Positions 27,699 through 41,100 of a stretch of DNA of 64,000 bases are shown in pieces. Position 1 is the first letter of the stretch. Each line of letters begins with the position of its first letter. The stretch is from Bolinopsis microptera (taxonomy: Eukaryota; Ctenophora; Tentaculata; Lobata; Bolinopsidae). The position numbers were made by a program, and so were the translations under genes. The notes beneath the pieces were generated by a model that saw only the letters and a program-made list of their open reading frames with translations, did not search any database and was not told the origin of the DNA. Location of the stretch: contig NC_087077.1 of NCBI RefSeq assembly GCF_026151205.1, forward strand, positions 3,100,001 through 3,164,000, read 5' to 3'.

Positions 27699-30600
27699 GC
27701 AAACTCTTTCTAATGTACCCCACATACGTGAATATAATATATCATACATAATAAAATTTGTACATAAACTGCTCTCTGAATAATGTGTGAATAGCGTGTG
27801 AATAATCGAATAATATATGTTCATACTTCCTACCGCCAACCAAAACGTGAGAACAACACACAAATTACTCACACTTTCACACTCAAAACTTACACTTAAA
27901 ATACATGCTAATAGTGTGATAATCTGTGAGAGGGGGAGAGAGGGGTGAACCAGGCGACTGAGGGAGATACACACAAATATACACACAAATATACACACCC
28001 TACACAGTATAGTGTCTACATCTTGTTTCCTGTGTGTTGCCCGCAACCTGCTGCCTTCCCAGCCGCCTCCCTGACTGTAGCGAAACCCTAACAATGTGTC
28101 GTCATAGGAACAATGCGGTGGTTGTAACCATGGTAACCGCTCCAATGTGCACGCAGGCAGGGCTGGGCACCGTGACGTAGGGTCCTATTGTGCTTTTGGG
28201 AGGTGGCCGTTTGCGGAGGGGCCTGGCCCTTTGGGAGGTGGCGAATCACAAAATGAACGTGCAGTGAAAAATACTTCAAAGGACACAATACTTTTCGGAA
28301 CAATAAAAGATTACAATAGTGAATAGTAAAGCTGAGTAAAAGGGAGGATAATGGATTGTACATATGATTCGGCTCGTCACGTGACGTAAGACGGCGGGAG
28401 TATTTCGTAAGCTGCTAGGAACAAGATCGCAACGACAAAGGAACAATTGCACGTGCGATGGTAAATGTGACGAACGGCTTATTAAGTAGGAAGCTGTAGA
28501 GTGGGGAGCTGTCTTCATCATACTAAAGATGGATATAACACAGATTTGGGTAGAGCTAGAGGGGGAAATGCCAGAGAAGCACGTCATATGTCTTATCTGG
28601 GCCCGAAAGTTGGGGGGAAATTCTCCAGATAGCTAAGTAGCTCGTCATACAAACCATAGTAACTCACGTATAATGTATATCATGAACTCATATCTTGATC
28701 ATATCTTGATGTTATCTTGAAGTGTCTGCTAGGCCGCAGACAGTATCTGTCCGCTTCATTGATACTGAGCATTTGATAGCATTCAATTGCTCTCAATTGC
28801 CAATTAAAAAAGTTTCCAATTTCACATGATAACATAAATTGCCATAAGTGATGGTGCTACAATTACAAACACGGAAAACTGGCTGAAATCGGAAGCAAAA
28901 GATACGAGAATACAAAGTGAACTGAAGGGCATCCCAACAAAAGCCCTAAATTTGCTCGTTCTCCAAATCCTTCACACCATCCCACACAATGAGAATTAAA
29001 CCTGTTCGCTTCGAACTCTAACTAAAGTGCCGTAACTCGGAATTGGTAATCGATCATTTAAATCTAGTTTGCAAGATTATCGTGAAGCCAAACAAGCGTT
29101 CCTGCTCTCTCCCGGATAACGGTGGGCCACATGATGATTAAAAACTTAGCCCCCCTTTCTTGGAGTGGTATTGACGCCGCAAATTCTAAACACTAACTAC
29201 AAAGATATGGACATTGGACCACGACGGCATTGTGGCGTCTCATTGCCCTGGGAAATTCAAATTACAGACAAACTGACATGTAAAGAAGTTAAACCCCCGA
29301 AAATTTACCTAGCTGATAAAAATACATTTCAATACGAGTTTAAAAGTAGATAAAGGCTGGGTCAAGTCTCAAGAGGGTGTGAGACAAAGTATTCTGAAGA
29401 AAGTTGAAAAGTGTGAGGGCAAATCAAGTAGGATAACCTAGAACTAATACTAACACCCTCTCCTCGCCAGCTTCTACCCTCAAGTACTCAGACAGTACCC
29501 AGATAAAGCGAGGTGACCAAACCGGGGCCGGGGGAGAGAGAGAGACCATCATTTCAACAAATCTTAACAAGTTCATTCCGTTTGACGCCAATTGTCAAGT
29601 CAGACTGTTCTCCCCCTCTTTTTCTACCAGGTCTCTCTCTCTCTCAATTCAAGTGTCAAATTAGTAGACTGAGGCACGGGTTTCAGCGTTACTTTCGAAG
29701 TCACTGATTCGTCAAGTAATTGTCCCGGGGAGGATACAGCATTATCTGACTCGGGGGTCCAGACTGCACTGCAATTAGAGACAAGGTCAATAGATAGGGG
29801 GAGGCTGCTGGGGAAGTTTCTTTAGTAGCAACTTTACCACTTTATATGGCTTAACCCCAGAGTCAGATGTCCCGGCGCTAACACCGAATTACTTCTGATT
29901 CTCCCGGACTCTCCAACGATGATAGCATGAATAGTTTCTGCAATGCGGATACGGTCAAGGTAGAAACAAGTTCAAATGGAGACGCTCAGCCGATGAATTT
30001 GAAATTCTGGCACTAAACAGTGCCTTATCCCTGAAAAACGTGGCTTTAAATCCAGGTTCATTAATAGGAGAGCTGTCAACACTGCCAGGGAGATTCCTTA
30101 CAAGAACCTTCTCTGATACATTTCCATGTGACATCACTGTATAATGGTCATATTTACGTGAAAACTTGTTCACAGTGACAGTGATGACGTCAGAGGAGGT
30201 ATGATTTAGGGGGTGCAACCCTGTATCGTTATATCAGTCGAGCCTTGAGCAAGTCTAGCTTAAAATAGAAAAAAAAAACCAGACATTTTACAAACACAGT
30301 TACAGAGAGAGGAGGCAAGTTAATCTGTAAAATGATAGGAAGCAGAAAAATAATAAGAAATTTAATGTAAGTAAAGAAATGTAATGGAAAGATATCTAAT
30401 GTAATTCCAAGAAAATTTTAGTATATAATTGCACCACGAGGTATTTTGAAAGTATTTATCACCAGCGTCTGGCGTGATACAAATTTGCTAATAATTTGCA
30501 GGGGGCGAGAAGATTTAAAACACAAACGACGGGAATTAGAAAATTGAACACGAAAACAAAGAAGTTAAAACCTCAAATTGACTGTTCACCCAGTACACAT

Positions 30601-31253
30601 CTCGGAGCCATTGAATCGGTATATTAACGGCGGGGAAAGAACAGTGACGAGTATATTCGATATCAACCAATGTTTCGTTGCCAATAGGAGTCAAAAAAGC
30701 CACCGGTGCTGGGCCCGCGGGAGGATGAGGAATCTAGCCACCTGTATTATACCTGACCTGTAATCTAATCACGACCACTAGTACAGGGGTAACCAGGGTA
30801 AGAAATACCCTGAACAGTGTCGCTGAAGGGGGCAGAAGCACTCGCCACGGTAAGCTTGTCTTACAGCTCGCACCCTTATCCGCGCCAATATGTCTCACTG
30901 TCCCGTCATGACTTAACAGTTCATTGTGTGGTATTTATAGGGTTCCTGCAGGGTGTGACCCTGCTAACCAGCAACCAGTCGCTGCGAGCTGTGCTGCAGA
31001 GGGGGACGCTGTGTCACGTGACTTATACTACTTTGTGTGATATCATCAGATATAAACCTTGTTTAGATCAAAGTGCTAAACAGTGTGTCGCCACACAGCC
31101 ATTAGCGCCCTCTTATCCCAGTCAAGTGAGGGGTATTAGCAGCGAGATAGGGATGACACGGCTTCATCTTGACTGTCTAAATTAACGACAATTACAACAG
31201 GAAACTGTATCGAGATACTATCTTGAGACATATTAGATCAGTTATTGTAGTGG
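27697..31253. other. no recognisable gene
   Basis: No supported exon. E-boxes at 28378 (in GTCACGTGACG), 28450 and 31015. Confidence 0.35.
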
Positions 31254-31322
31254 CACTAGATACTAAACTCAGGGCACACTAGATACTGAACTCAGGGCAC
31301 ACTAGATACTGAACTTAGGGGA
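31254..31322. repeat. 23-bp tandem repeat, three copies
   Basis: Three units of CACTAGATACTGAACTCAGG plus GCA, with one to three mismatches. Confidence 0.9.
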
Positions 31323-31862
31323 CACAGACCATGTGCTGATAGAATTAGATTAGAAGGGCTATAATAAAATAGAGGGTGCTATGATAATGAACCACCAAGT
31401 TCCCGTGAACCAGTGGGCTATAAATCACATACGGTTACATTAGATTCTTTAATAATTTTGATATTGGTTGAGAATAAAAACTTGTTGATTTAATTACCTT
31501 TTTACAAAACCCAAATGGTCACAGCTGCCCGGGCCGATAATTAAAAAACAGTTAACCAGCTGTGAATTTGCACCGGCTATTCTTCAATGAAACTGCTACA
31601 TGCTTAGCTGGAAACGAAACACAATGCCTCACAACGATTGAGCAAGCTGAGTTTATGAAATTGAACTTGGTGAGTTGGAGCTCATTGTTAGTCGATACTC
31701 CACGCACTATACAGTATTTAACTCTTGTGAAAAAGCGCACGTTAGTAAGCATATGTAAACACTACTGTAAACTTAGATAACGCTCGGTCAATAGTTTTAC
31801 TACTATTATCAATAATAGCTATTGTCACTCGCGTATAGCCTCCCGTGGGAATTTCCCACACT

Positions 31863-31936
31863 TATAAAACTTTTTGACCAATCAAAAAACGGTTTTTTCC
31901 AGGCTGACCAATGAGCGGGCAGCAGGGGATCACGTG
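31863..31936. promoter_or_regulatory. CCAAT/E-box cluster
   Basis: TATAAA at 31864, CCAAT at 31878 and 31908 and CACGTG at 31931. The order suggests a minus-strand promoter if functional, but no target gene is recognised. Confidence 0.35.
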
Positions 31937-33402
31937 GTACGTGACGACTACATCTCTCGTATTAAGCACGGGACTCTGTACCAAAGCTTTTAAATCTATT
32001 AAATGGTAGCCGAGTTAGCGTGGTTGCTGCGGATTATTGAAATTAAAAACAGTATATGAATGGTGGTCATGGTAACGGAATTCAACCATAAAGCAGTATT
32101 TTGTTGACGTGCAATGTGAAGGCTGAGTGGCTGGTTCAAATCCACAGAATCTGAGAATCCCCTGGAACTTCTGATATTAACCATTTTAAACAATGTTTGA
32201 CGCATTGTGTTCGCAATTAAATGAGTTATCTCATTCTCAGTATTTAATTGGCATTCTTTTGAGTGAGATAATCCATAGTATTGATGATCAAATACAACGT
32301 AAACCGTTAGTTTAGACTTGATAGTATCGTGATAGCGAAGGAAGATAAAAGATCACAAATTGAAACTGGAGAAACAATTTGACTGAAGCTGGAAGAAACT
32401 GATTTGATGGAGGTATATTTATCTCGTATCGCATTTAAAGCTTTAAGCAGCTGCAGCAAAAATATACAGCAGCTGTATCTATAACATGTGATTGGGAGTT
32501 TTCTTATCTTCATCTCGTATCGCATTAAGATAGAGCTGCTGCAACAAAAAGATACAGCAGCTGCAACAAAAAGATACAGCAGCTGCAACAAAAACAACCC
32601 CATAATCTAAATGTCCATAATCCTCTAAAATAATATTGGGCGTAGGAAAATATAATTTACGATACTGCGTCATAAAAGCATTAACTCCCACCCATTTACT
32701 AACCAATAAAAACAATGCGTCAAACTTGCCAATGTTCAATTGTTATGACAATTTGCAGATTAATGGAACTTAACAATGTCAAACTGGTAACTAATCAGAG
32801 AAGGAAATTCCAGAAATTTCAAAGAGCATCATGTAAAGATGTAATAAAGACCAGGGCCGTTGCGTCATGAAATGTGGAGAGATGAAGAGAAAAACTGTAT
32901 GTTGTCTATTTCAATTAGTGAACCTGTATTATTAATTATTCGTAATTAACGCAACATGCCCAGCTCCATCTACCTGGGTGCAAGGAAGGCTACATCGGAA
33001 AATTGTCACATTCACAGCTGTAGGGCACTGCAACATGTTTTATCACTGGTACTTGTCCGGAACATAAAATCGCCCAAATTGAAAATTACGGGGGATTAAT
33101 TGACGGAATATTAATAATATACCGCATTTTATAAAACGATTCTAATCAATGGCCTGCGTCAATTCGGTGCAGAGTGGTCCAATTAAAATGCGAGATCTTG
33201 ACTAAGCTGACCAATGAAATGGCCGCAAAGTATCACATGTGCCCCTAAAGTGAGGACACGGTTCCGAGGAATTTCATGAAGAAACAATCTAATTAGGTGT
33301 ACTCTAAAGAGATATAATACATATGTGAATAGAACAGCACGTTCATCAAGTGCAGCAATCTCAGCTAACCGCTAATTAAATCTCCCGGTCCTTCATGCCA
33401 AC

Positions 33403-33501
33403 CACGTGAATACCACCCCTCGCCTCTCATTGGCTGGCGAGTTTATTCCCGGCTCCTGATTGGCCGGTGAGCCGGGAACCCTGGATTGGAAGGTACACGT
33501 G
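33403..33501. promoter_or_regulatory. CCAAT/E-box cluster
   Basis: CACGTG at 33403 and 33496 flank three ATTGG motifs at 33429, 33459 and 33485, all inside 100 bp of locally GC-rich sequence. Confidence 0.4.
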
Positions 33502-35839
33502 CGGAAGGTTGGGAATGAGACTGTAAAGACTTTGCCGGCTGGGCCCTGTCAGGGGCCCTTATCTGACACCCTCCATTGAGCGATCCTGTGAGCATTAACT
33601 GTAACATATTGGAGCCATAATAATCAGCCACTATATTACGAGTTCTCGAACTGTTTGCCGATAACGCAAATCCAATCATCGGGGAACCCGATGGATACTT
33701 ATGACGACTGGTATAATGGAGGCTAGTTGTATCACGACCGGAACATTTTCAGAAAGTAGGAGAAATTATGCTTTTAAGCAGACTTTGAAATTGAATTTAC
33801 GAACACCCCCGCCACAACCCAAACATATGTCTTGACAAGACAAGTGATAAATGCTATACCCTCACCCTGAAACCCACATAAAGCTTGCCAGATAATTTGT
33901 CTGGCTTTGCTTTTCTTGACGTGGATGTGTCATTGTCAGCTGTAGACAACGTTGCTTTAACAACATTCAAATTGAAATTGTATGAACTTTGGCCTGGAGA
34001 GTTCTATTTAACCAGATTTAAAACTTCCGATGCAAAAATGGAACTAGTTTTGTTTAGAAGATAATGATATCCTGCTCGTTTAAATGACACTAAATTTTCC
34101 ATTAAACGGACAAAGTTTACTACTTATCAACAGCCTTTCATCATAGCGACAAGCTTGAAATATATTATATAACGAAGGTAAAAGTCACATCTACAAGAAA
34201 CCGCAAAGCTTTACGAACAGCACTTCTCATTAACTGTTAATTAGCAAGTAAATTTTCCCAATTTGAAACAAATTTTCGAAATGGGGGACACAGTGAATTA
34301 AGAAGAGCTATAAGTGCAATCAGAGCAACAAGGTATCTGTGGCGTCTCAACGGCTAACGGTAGTTAAATTTCTGTTAAGGATTGCTAACAACCTGTTATA
34401 ATACAATGTCGACAAAGCAGCTGAAAACAGAGGGGGTTCAAATCCTCAGATCGCCTGCAGACGGATATCCTGATAATATGAGCGTTCTGAAGAATATGCT
34501 GAACATTCCTGCAAATGCAACAGATACTTACCCTAACAAGGAGTTGCTTATATTCTTATCGGTAAAAAATAATCAGACAAAACTGGTGGTTTGGACAAGC
34601 TGCAGGTATAAAGTTCGTCTGGCATGGTTTTTAATAATGTTTTCGCGGACAACGGAATGAGTTTTTAAACTAACAAACTAACATAACTATACTACTTCAT
34701 TTACAGTTTTTATGTTCTGAATAGACGTGAAGTCTCATCGGGGCCTGGTCAGACAAACCTATAACAGTTCTAGGTTGATTTTTGCAGAACACCAACATAG
34801 ATGGGATGGACGAGTAGTGAAGTGGTATATTATGAGTAATCTCTAATTCAAATATCTCAGATGTAGTCAGATAATATATAGGCGGATGCAAAGTTGTAGG
34901 TTTGGCGGGTTTTTGGGGCCTCACGTCATGCAAATAAATAATTTGCTGTGGTTAAATAATATTTGGTGCACAAATAATTAACGATAGTATGGTCAGTTTG
35001 GTCACATAGTCCAATATAGTATGGTCATGGTTTTCGTAGTTTCGGCATTCACCGCAATAACGAAAGCCACAATAAGTACATACCATAATTACAAAAGTAT
35101 GCCAAGTATAGACATTGCCACAAGAATAGGGCTACAGGCGCAAGTTAGCGGTCACAACGGGGTCAGTGTCACAATTACTAAACAGATCCCTCCTGGAGAA
35201 GACAGAGAACCGAATGACGACGAGATGAAATGATGAAATGACTTGCTTCATGGAGCAGAGCAAGGCGTTGTGCAATCCTCAATCAAGCATCACAAAACGC
35301 AAATACCGTAACATTGAAGTCACCCTACTTAGAGATCGACAAGTTGTCAGCCAAATAGAGATCTGTATCTCGGAGAGTAAGAGACACATGTATCTATATC
35401 GGCTGGGTGGCTACAGCATCAACCCAACCTCCTAGCACGTACCGGTACAAGTTTCAACACAAACGAAGAAAGTATACACAGAGGAGAGGTCTGGAGAGAG
35501 AGAGAGAGAGAGGAGGTCAGGAGAAGAGACGATCCGATAATAGCTTAATAGGATAAATGTTTGCTTTAAAAGTAAAGTGAGTGACATCACATGATCACCT
35601 GCGAATGGTAAAACAGGTTTCTCAGGGGACTGGCTGAGAGAGCTGCACACACCGGGCTGCTGTACTCCTTAAATCAGAGAGAGAATTGGTATTTCGATTA
35701 CTAATTGATCAGTAATGCCCTAGCACGAACAAATTGAAGTGATCGGTTTAGGGCTAGTTACGGGTTAAGAACCCTAACTCGATTTGACTCGCGTTAACGC
35801 ACTTAACACACTGCAATACTGCGAGGGGTTAGGGAAGTA

Positions 35840-35868
35840 AATCATCATCATCATCATCATCATCATCA
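35840..35868. repeat. (ATC)n microsatellite
   Basis: Nine or so ATC trinucleotides. Confidence 0.95.
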
Positions 35869-37460
35869 GCCTTGATCTTATATATATATCAGAGAATTAA
35901 TCTTCCTGAAATTACAACTCGCACCTATTTTACTTAATCGAAATATAACAAACTATAATCAATCACTTTACGATTATGATGATGAAATTATGGAATTCAA
36001 ATTCGACAATTTAAAAGGAAGGGCAATGTGCATTTGTACGGTGTCCGTTTTTTTAACAAAGATTAACGATAACTAACACAATTGGTGTTATTTTAAATAT
36101 ATGGACAGTGCACAGCTAAACATTGGTCGGACTAAAATTAAACACATTAGATTAGTAGACCACACCTGATATTATTACAAGGTACCGATATAGACATTCT
36201 GGGGTTCTAGGACCACATTCCCCCGTTCTAGAGTCACCGCCAACCTCCGAGCATCAGTATTAAGCGGTTCCGAACCATGGTACCTATGGTGAAATAATTT
36301 GATGAGATTCAGAAATGAGATAATAAAAGTTGACACAATAAATGCGGACATTGAATAGCATAATGTTATCGGGGTATTAATAAATAATGTTGGTTTATCA
36401 GGTTGAGTAATCAGATTAGGGGTAAGGCAATTTGTGCCAATTCAGATCCTTGTCCTAGAGGATAGACTTAATGGATACAATGTAGCGCACCTAGCTTATT
36501 TTGAGTCAGTGAGAGAGAGAGAAACAAAACCGCATAAAATGTTAACATGAATACCAAATTATTACAAAAATATTCAAAACTTCCAAGAGAGGACCGACAA
36601 GAAATTACACAAAGCACCGACATAACGATATGTAATTGGATGTGAAAATAACGCGGGTAATCCCAACAGATCACACGCTCGCACTAGGGTAGTACTTCTA
36701 AATAGTTGCCTCCCCACCCCCTGTGATCTAACAGATCAGGAATTTGCTTCTTGACCCTCTCGTCTACCTGGGGTGGGGGCCACTCCCTAATTGTGTCTAA
36801 TTAGGAAAGCAAGTGAGATACAGTGTTGCACGTTGTTGGACGGTACTGTATAAAGGGGCCACCCTACCCGACACAGTGTATCATGTGCTGGTGACCCAGC
36901 AAGCACGCGAATCACCGTGAAGTCTCATGCACTGCTGAACACACGTATAATAAAACAGTGTGTCCCTGAGTTGCTGCGACACTCGCCGGGGAATTACTGT
37001 GTGTTTGGTGGAGCGCCGTGCGGACGCGGCCAGCTGTGCGACCTGGCTGAGATATATTCGCATAATATATTATGTGAATTTTGAGGAGGTCATGGCTGGT
37101 TCATGTTAATTTCTGCTCATAAATTATGTGCTCGTGAAATGCAGTGTAAGTGAAAAATGTGGTTATTTTTTTCGGTCTGTCGTAGATTGAAGATAAAGTT
37201 TACTGAGATATAACATGCAACTACTAATTAATGGTTGCATTCCTTCATAATACTCCTAAATATAGCGTAAAACTCTGGTTAAAACTCTTGAAAATAATCT
37301 TCGTCAAAAATTAAAATTATTCAGCATTTAAAAAGTAAAAAGAAGTAAAAAGTTGAAAGTGTAACCTACATATTGAGAAGTTAATATAATTTAATTTGCT
37401 CCCATAAATTTCACCATTCACACAACGCTAAATTCCGCACAGAGTTGTCATATCACCTAA
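35869..37460. other. no gene; 3' flank of Mlx-like gene at right end
   Basis: AT-rich; nothing supported apart from the 3' flank of the minus-strand Mlx-like gene. No clear AATAAA for that gene was noticed close to its stop. Confidence 0.35.
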
Positions 37461-38195
37461 TCAATAGGGCCTCGAGACTGAAGAAGGGCCTGGAACCCTC
37501 GAGACTGAAGAAGAGCCAGGAACCCCGATCTGAGTGAGAGTTGGACCAGGCTCAGGCACACTCTTATTAACAAACCTGTTCCTCAAAACCTTCAGTAACC
37601 CTATAAGATACTCCTTCAAATCAACAGGTCTCCAGTGAACTTCAACCCAATAGAAGAGTGAGGTAGCTAGAGTCTGGAGGTTCTCCGTGTTTATCACCCC
37701 ACTGAATGACTCAAACTGTTTCAGTATCAAAGTTGTGAACAGTTTCAGCTTAATGTTGTTCGACACCACACAGTTCAGATCTGGTGGGATGGAGCTTTTT
37801 TCGGACGTCATCGGCATTGAATCGTACGCTTCTGATATAACTTTCAGAGCTGATAGCTTCATTTGCAAAGCATCTTTCTCAGCTCTCTTAGCCTCAATAC
37901 TTGTCTTAAGATCTTCAGCTCTAATATAAGCCAAATCCAACACCTCAGCTCGAGTCAGCTTCTTCTTCTCTTCCTCACCCATGACTGTGATAGCACTTGT
38001 TAGATTAGTATACGCATCTTTAATAGCATCACGTCTTTTCTTCTCAGCAGTTGAGTGGGCTATCCTCATACGGTCTGGTTTCGTGTCCCCGGTCAGTCTC
38101 TTCTTAGCCTGGGGTCCCTCATCCTCTACCTCTAGATCTGAATCTTCTTCCGCGTCATCAACAGAGGGACAGGAGTCTCCAGCTAGCACGGACAT
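37461..38195 (-). CDS. Mlx: Mlx-like bHLH-leucine zipper transcription factor, intronless
   Basis: A 244-residue uninterrupted ORF. After an acidic N-terminus (EEDSDLEVEDEGPQAKKRL) comes a basic region, about residues 43-56, with AHSTAEKKRRDAIK; His, Glu and Arg at the three E-box-contacting positions are kept. Helix 1, a short loop, helix 2 (KLTRAEVLDLAYIRAEDL) and a zipper follow to about residue 125. Residues about 140-215 match the Mlx C-terminal dimerisation/cytoplasmic-retention domain (FESFSGVI, LFYWVEVHWRPVDLKEYLIG). Length equals the short Mlx isoforms. In known animals Mlx pairs with Mondo/ChREBP or Mnt/Mxd and binds CACGTG to control sugar-responsive genes. The C-terminus has an internal duplication (PGSSSVSR / PGPSSVSR). 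Mlx in vertebrates has many introns, so a single exon is notable: retrocopy or lineage-specific intron loss. Confidence 0.9.
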   Translation of the reverse strand: MSVLAGDSCPSVDDAEEDSDLEVEDEGPQAKKRLTGDTKPDRMRIAHSTAEKKRRDAIKDAYTNLTSAITVMGEEEKKKLTRAEVLDLAYIRAEDLKTSIEAKRAEKDALQMKLSALKVISEAYDSMPMTSEKSSIPPDLNCVVSNNIKLKLFTTLILKQFESFSGVINTENLQTLATSLFYWVEVHWRPVDLKEYLIGLLKVLRNRFVNKSVPEPGPTLTQIGVPGSSSVSRVPGPSSVSRPY

Positions 38196-41100
38196 GTTGT
38201 AATGAGGTATGAGGCTGAAAACTAACTCCGTCTACACTTTACATTGTGCTGTTTACATTGTTCACATTCCACCTGAGCGAGATTAGGGTTTAAAATATTG
38301 ATTCAACAAACCCAACAAAATAACATAGCACAAAATAATTAACGTTGTAAAATTGATCGAGATCGATGGTAAAACAAGCCTTGAGCTTGTTATAGCGCAG
38401 ACCCCAGATTACTCTTGAACACGAAACACGAGCTCGAAGCGAAGCCTCCAGGTAATATTTGTCGACATCGAAGTAATCTTTACGGAAATTTTTAACAGTT
38501 TTGCGCGATTTCTCAGAATTTCAAAATCTCATGGCATAGTTCATTCTAGAAATATTAATGGGCCACGACCGAGACATCACAAAATTTTAACAACCATTAA
38601 ATACCGATCCGTGGAGTGGGTCATGCTCTGAAGGTGTACCATGCGAACTACAGCTCCGGATATAATAATTTCAAACGACAAACAGAAGAAGATGACGTAT
38701 TACACATCAAAAAGTCCGGCCTACACGAGAAAGTGATAAGTGTTCAGGGTAGAGTAAGTCACGCTGTGCGGGCTGAAGAGAAGTAGAAGAGAAGAGAAGA
38801 ACAGGTAGAAGAGGAGAAGAGAGGGTTGAGAGGAGAGAGGAAATAGAGAAGCAGTGCGCAGATTCGCTGTCTGCACTTCACCATCCAGCTGTTGTTACAC
38901 CTGTATTGTGTTAGAATATATTATATATTATGTGAGTGTGACCGCATGCTCTGTGTAATCAGAACCAGGATGAGGCAGTTGTAACTTAGCGAGTGTGTTG
39001 CTTTGTAAAGCAGAGTTGACCGTGGTGCACTAGATGGAAAGTAAACTTGGGTAAAGTAAAGCAAGCAGTTCAGTAATAATTCTGGCAATCTGACACGAAT
39101 GGGGTGCAGGTTATCATGATCTGATGAAACTGGGCGACCAAAATAGTGCTACCATCACTGCTAAATCCAGAGCAATTAGGACCTGATTAATGATTACAGT
39201 TACGATAGCCTAAATAAGCAGATAATAATGCTTTGATCAGAGAAGAATGTCAGATGTAATTTGTCAAGCATGCAGTAATAAATTGCTTCTGATAATGACG
39301 CATATAAATATAATTAAGGAAACACAGCCCAAAATCAGAATATGTCAGCAGTTTTGACAGATGAACAAAATCACGTGAATTTAAGAAATGTGACAAAACA
39401 TTACGGAAGAGGGGGGCAGCTAGTAACTGAAACTCTCCTGGCATGTAATCAGCGAAATGGCACATCAGTTTTTTTAACAAAAACGATCCATGAAGTTACC
39501 AGGTAGTGGGTTTGAAGCACAATCGTGAAATTTTACACCCTAACCACATCCCCACTCGTAAACTTCCGGTATAACAAAGGTAAATACTACTCCTTCTTCA
39601 CCTGGTAATCAGTGTGTAGTTGACACGTGACTTTGTGTGACACGTGACACGGTTGTTAGTCTAGGTGTAAAACTCGCTCACAAAAACGACGCAATCAAAG
39701 AATCAAGCTAAATTATTTCCGATAGCAGCTGATTTTAAAGCACGCAGAGAGCTCGAGGATCGAAGGCTGAACTTGGTTATGGTTAAAACTTAAACATTCC
39801 GTGAAATTAAAAGTTATGATTGAAGTAGTAAGTAGAGCTCTCTTTAAAATCAGACTCAAACTAAACATTTAAATTGTACTCAAACGGATAGTTTGATACA
39901 ACTATTAAAACTAAAAAAGTGAATTCAGTGAACTTCAAAAGTACACAGCCGATTCAGCGTTGTAGCATGCTTGGCAGCTCCATTCTAAAATAAATCATGA
40001 TCGCAGCATTTCCTTAACAACGTTACAACGAACACCGGTATCCCACCTCAAATACCGACGTGATCCAAATGACCAGCTCTGCCAGCCAAATGGCAGTCAA
40101 AGAGGCTAGGAAACAGCAGTAGACTCATTACCGCCGTCTTCAGGGTGACGGGGAAGATGGCGTGAAATCCTGAGAACATGGCGTGAAATTGTTGGGAGTT
40201 GAGCTAGACGGCGACCAGACGGTCGTCTGGTAGTGGGGAGACGGTGCAGGATGCAGTCAGATACAAAACATCACAGCAGTTACCCCAATCTCCTGATTGT
40301 ATTGTAGTGCTGCTAAACAGTTTAGAGGATTTACCACCCATATTCCAGCCTTGTTTCCTTTCTCTCCCCCTCCAGGGTGACCATGATAAAGGGAGATAAG
40401 GGGGAGTACCAGCGAAGTTCATGGAGTGGAACCAATGAGTTAACACCCACTCAGTACAGGATCCAGATACTGCTGGAGACTGCAGGGATCGGCCTGATAA
40501 TCACATTATCGGACAAACTTCAGTTAAAGTAGGTTGTTGATGAGAAAATCATACCTGGTTCATTAGTGTAGGTGATAACACTGTCTAACTGAAGGAGATT
40601 GCCAGACCTTACATAATATATGTCGCTACAGCCCTAGAGTTTCTAGCAGTTCAATATATCATGTCAAACAGGTTGTGGACCGCAACAATAACTTTTCTGG
40701 CCAACAATATTCCGGTTAAGTTAACGATGAAATAGTTCACTAATACTGAATTCGGTTCGCACCCCATTAATAGCAAAATTAAACGCTCCCTTTTTCGGGC
40801 ATAAACTACAAAAGAGCGTCCTGAGTTGCACACGTGGCCAGCATACTTGACTCATGTGAACACTGGAGAGCCGTTTGATTGAATACCGAGCAAAGCAGTC
40901 AATTAACAAAAATATGAAGCAAGCGCTCAGGGTGGGTGGGCGGGGGAATGACGTCGGTATTTGACGTAGCACCACCACCACCTGCCAGACGGACAAATTC
41001 TAAATTTAGCAGCAACTCCAGCACCTTCTATTTTAGTGGCAGTATTTTAAAGCAGACCTGATGTTTTACTACCACGGTCTGTAGGCTAAAATGAACATTT

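Larger units (their letters stand above)
31323..35839. other. no recognisable gene; two CCAAT/E-box clusters and a short tandem repeat
   Basis: At 32540-32600 GATACAGCAGCTGCAACAAA is repeated about 2.5 times, with related copies near 32445-32480. Open frames at 34382-34660 and 35021-35233 have no recognised motif and are probably chance. Confidence 0.35.

Noticed and set aside
32120-32150. GGTTCAAATCC (tRNA B-box-like), also at 6928 and 34434
   Set aside because: No matching A box at the right distance, no paired acceptor or T stem; no cloverleaf could be drawn, so no tRNA was called.
34382-34660. 92-aa plus-strand ORF with protein-like composition
   Set aside because: No recognised motif, no start context or splice partner; kept only as a remark in the region entry.
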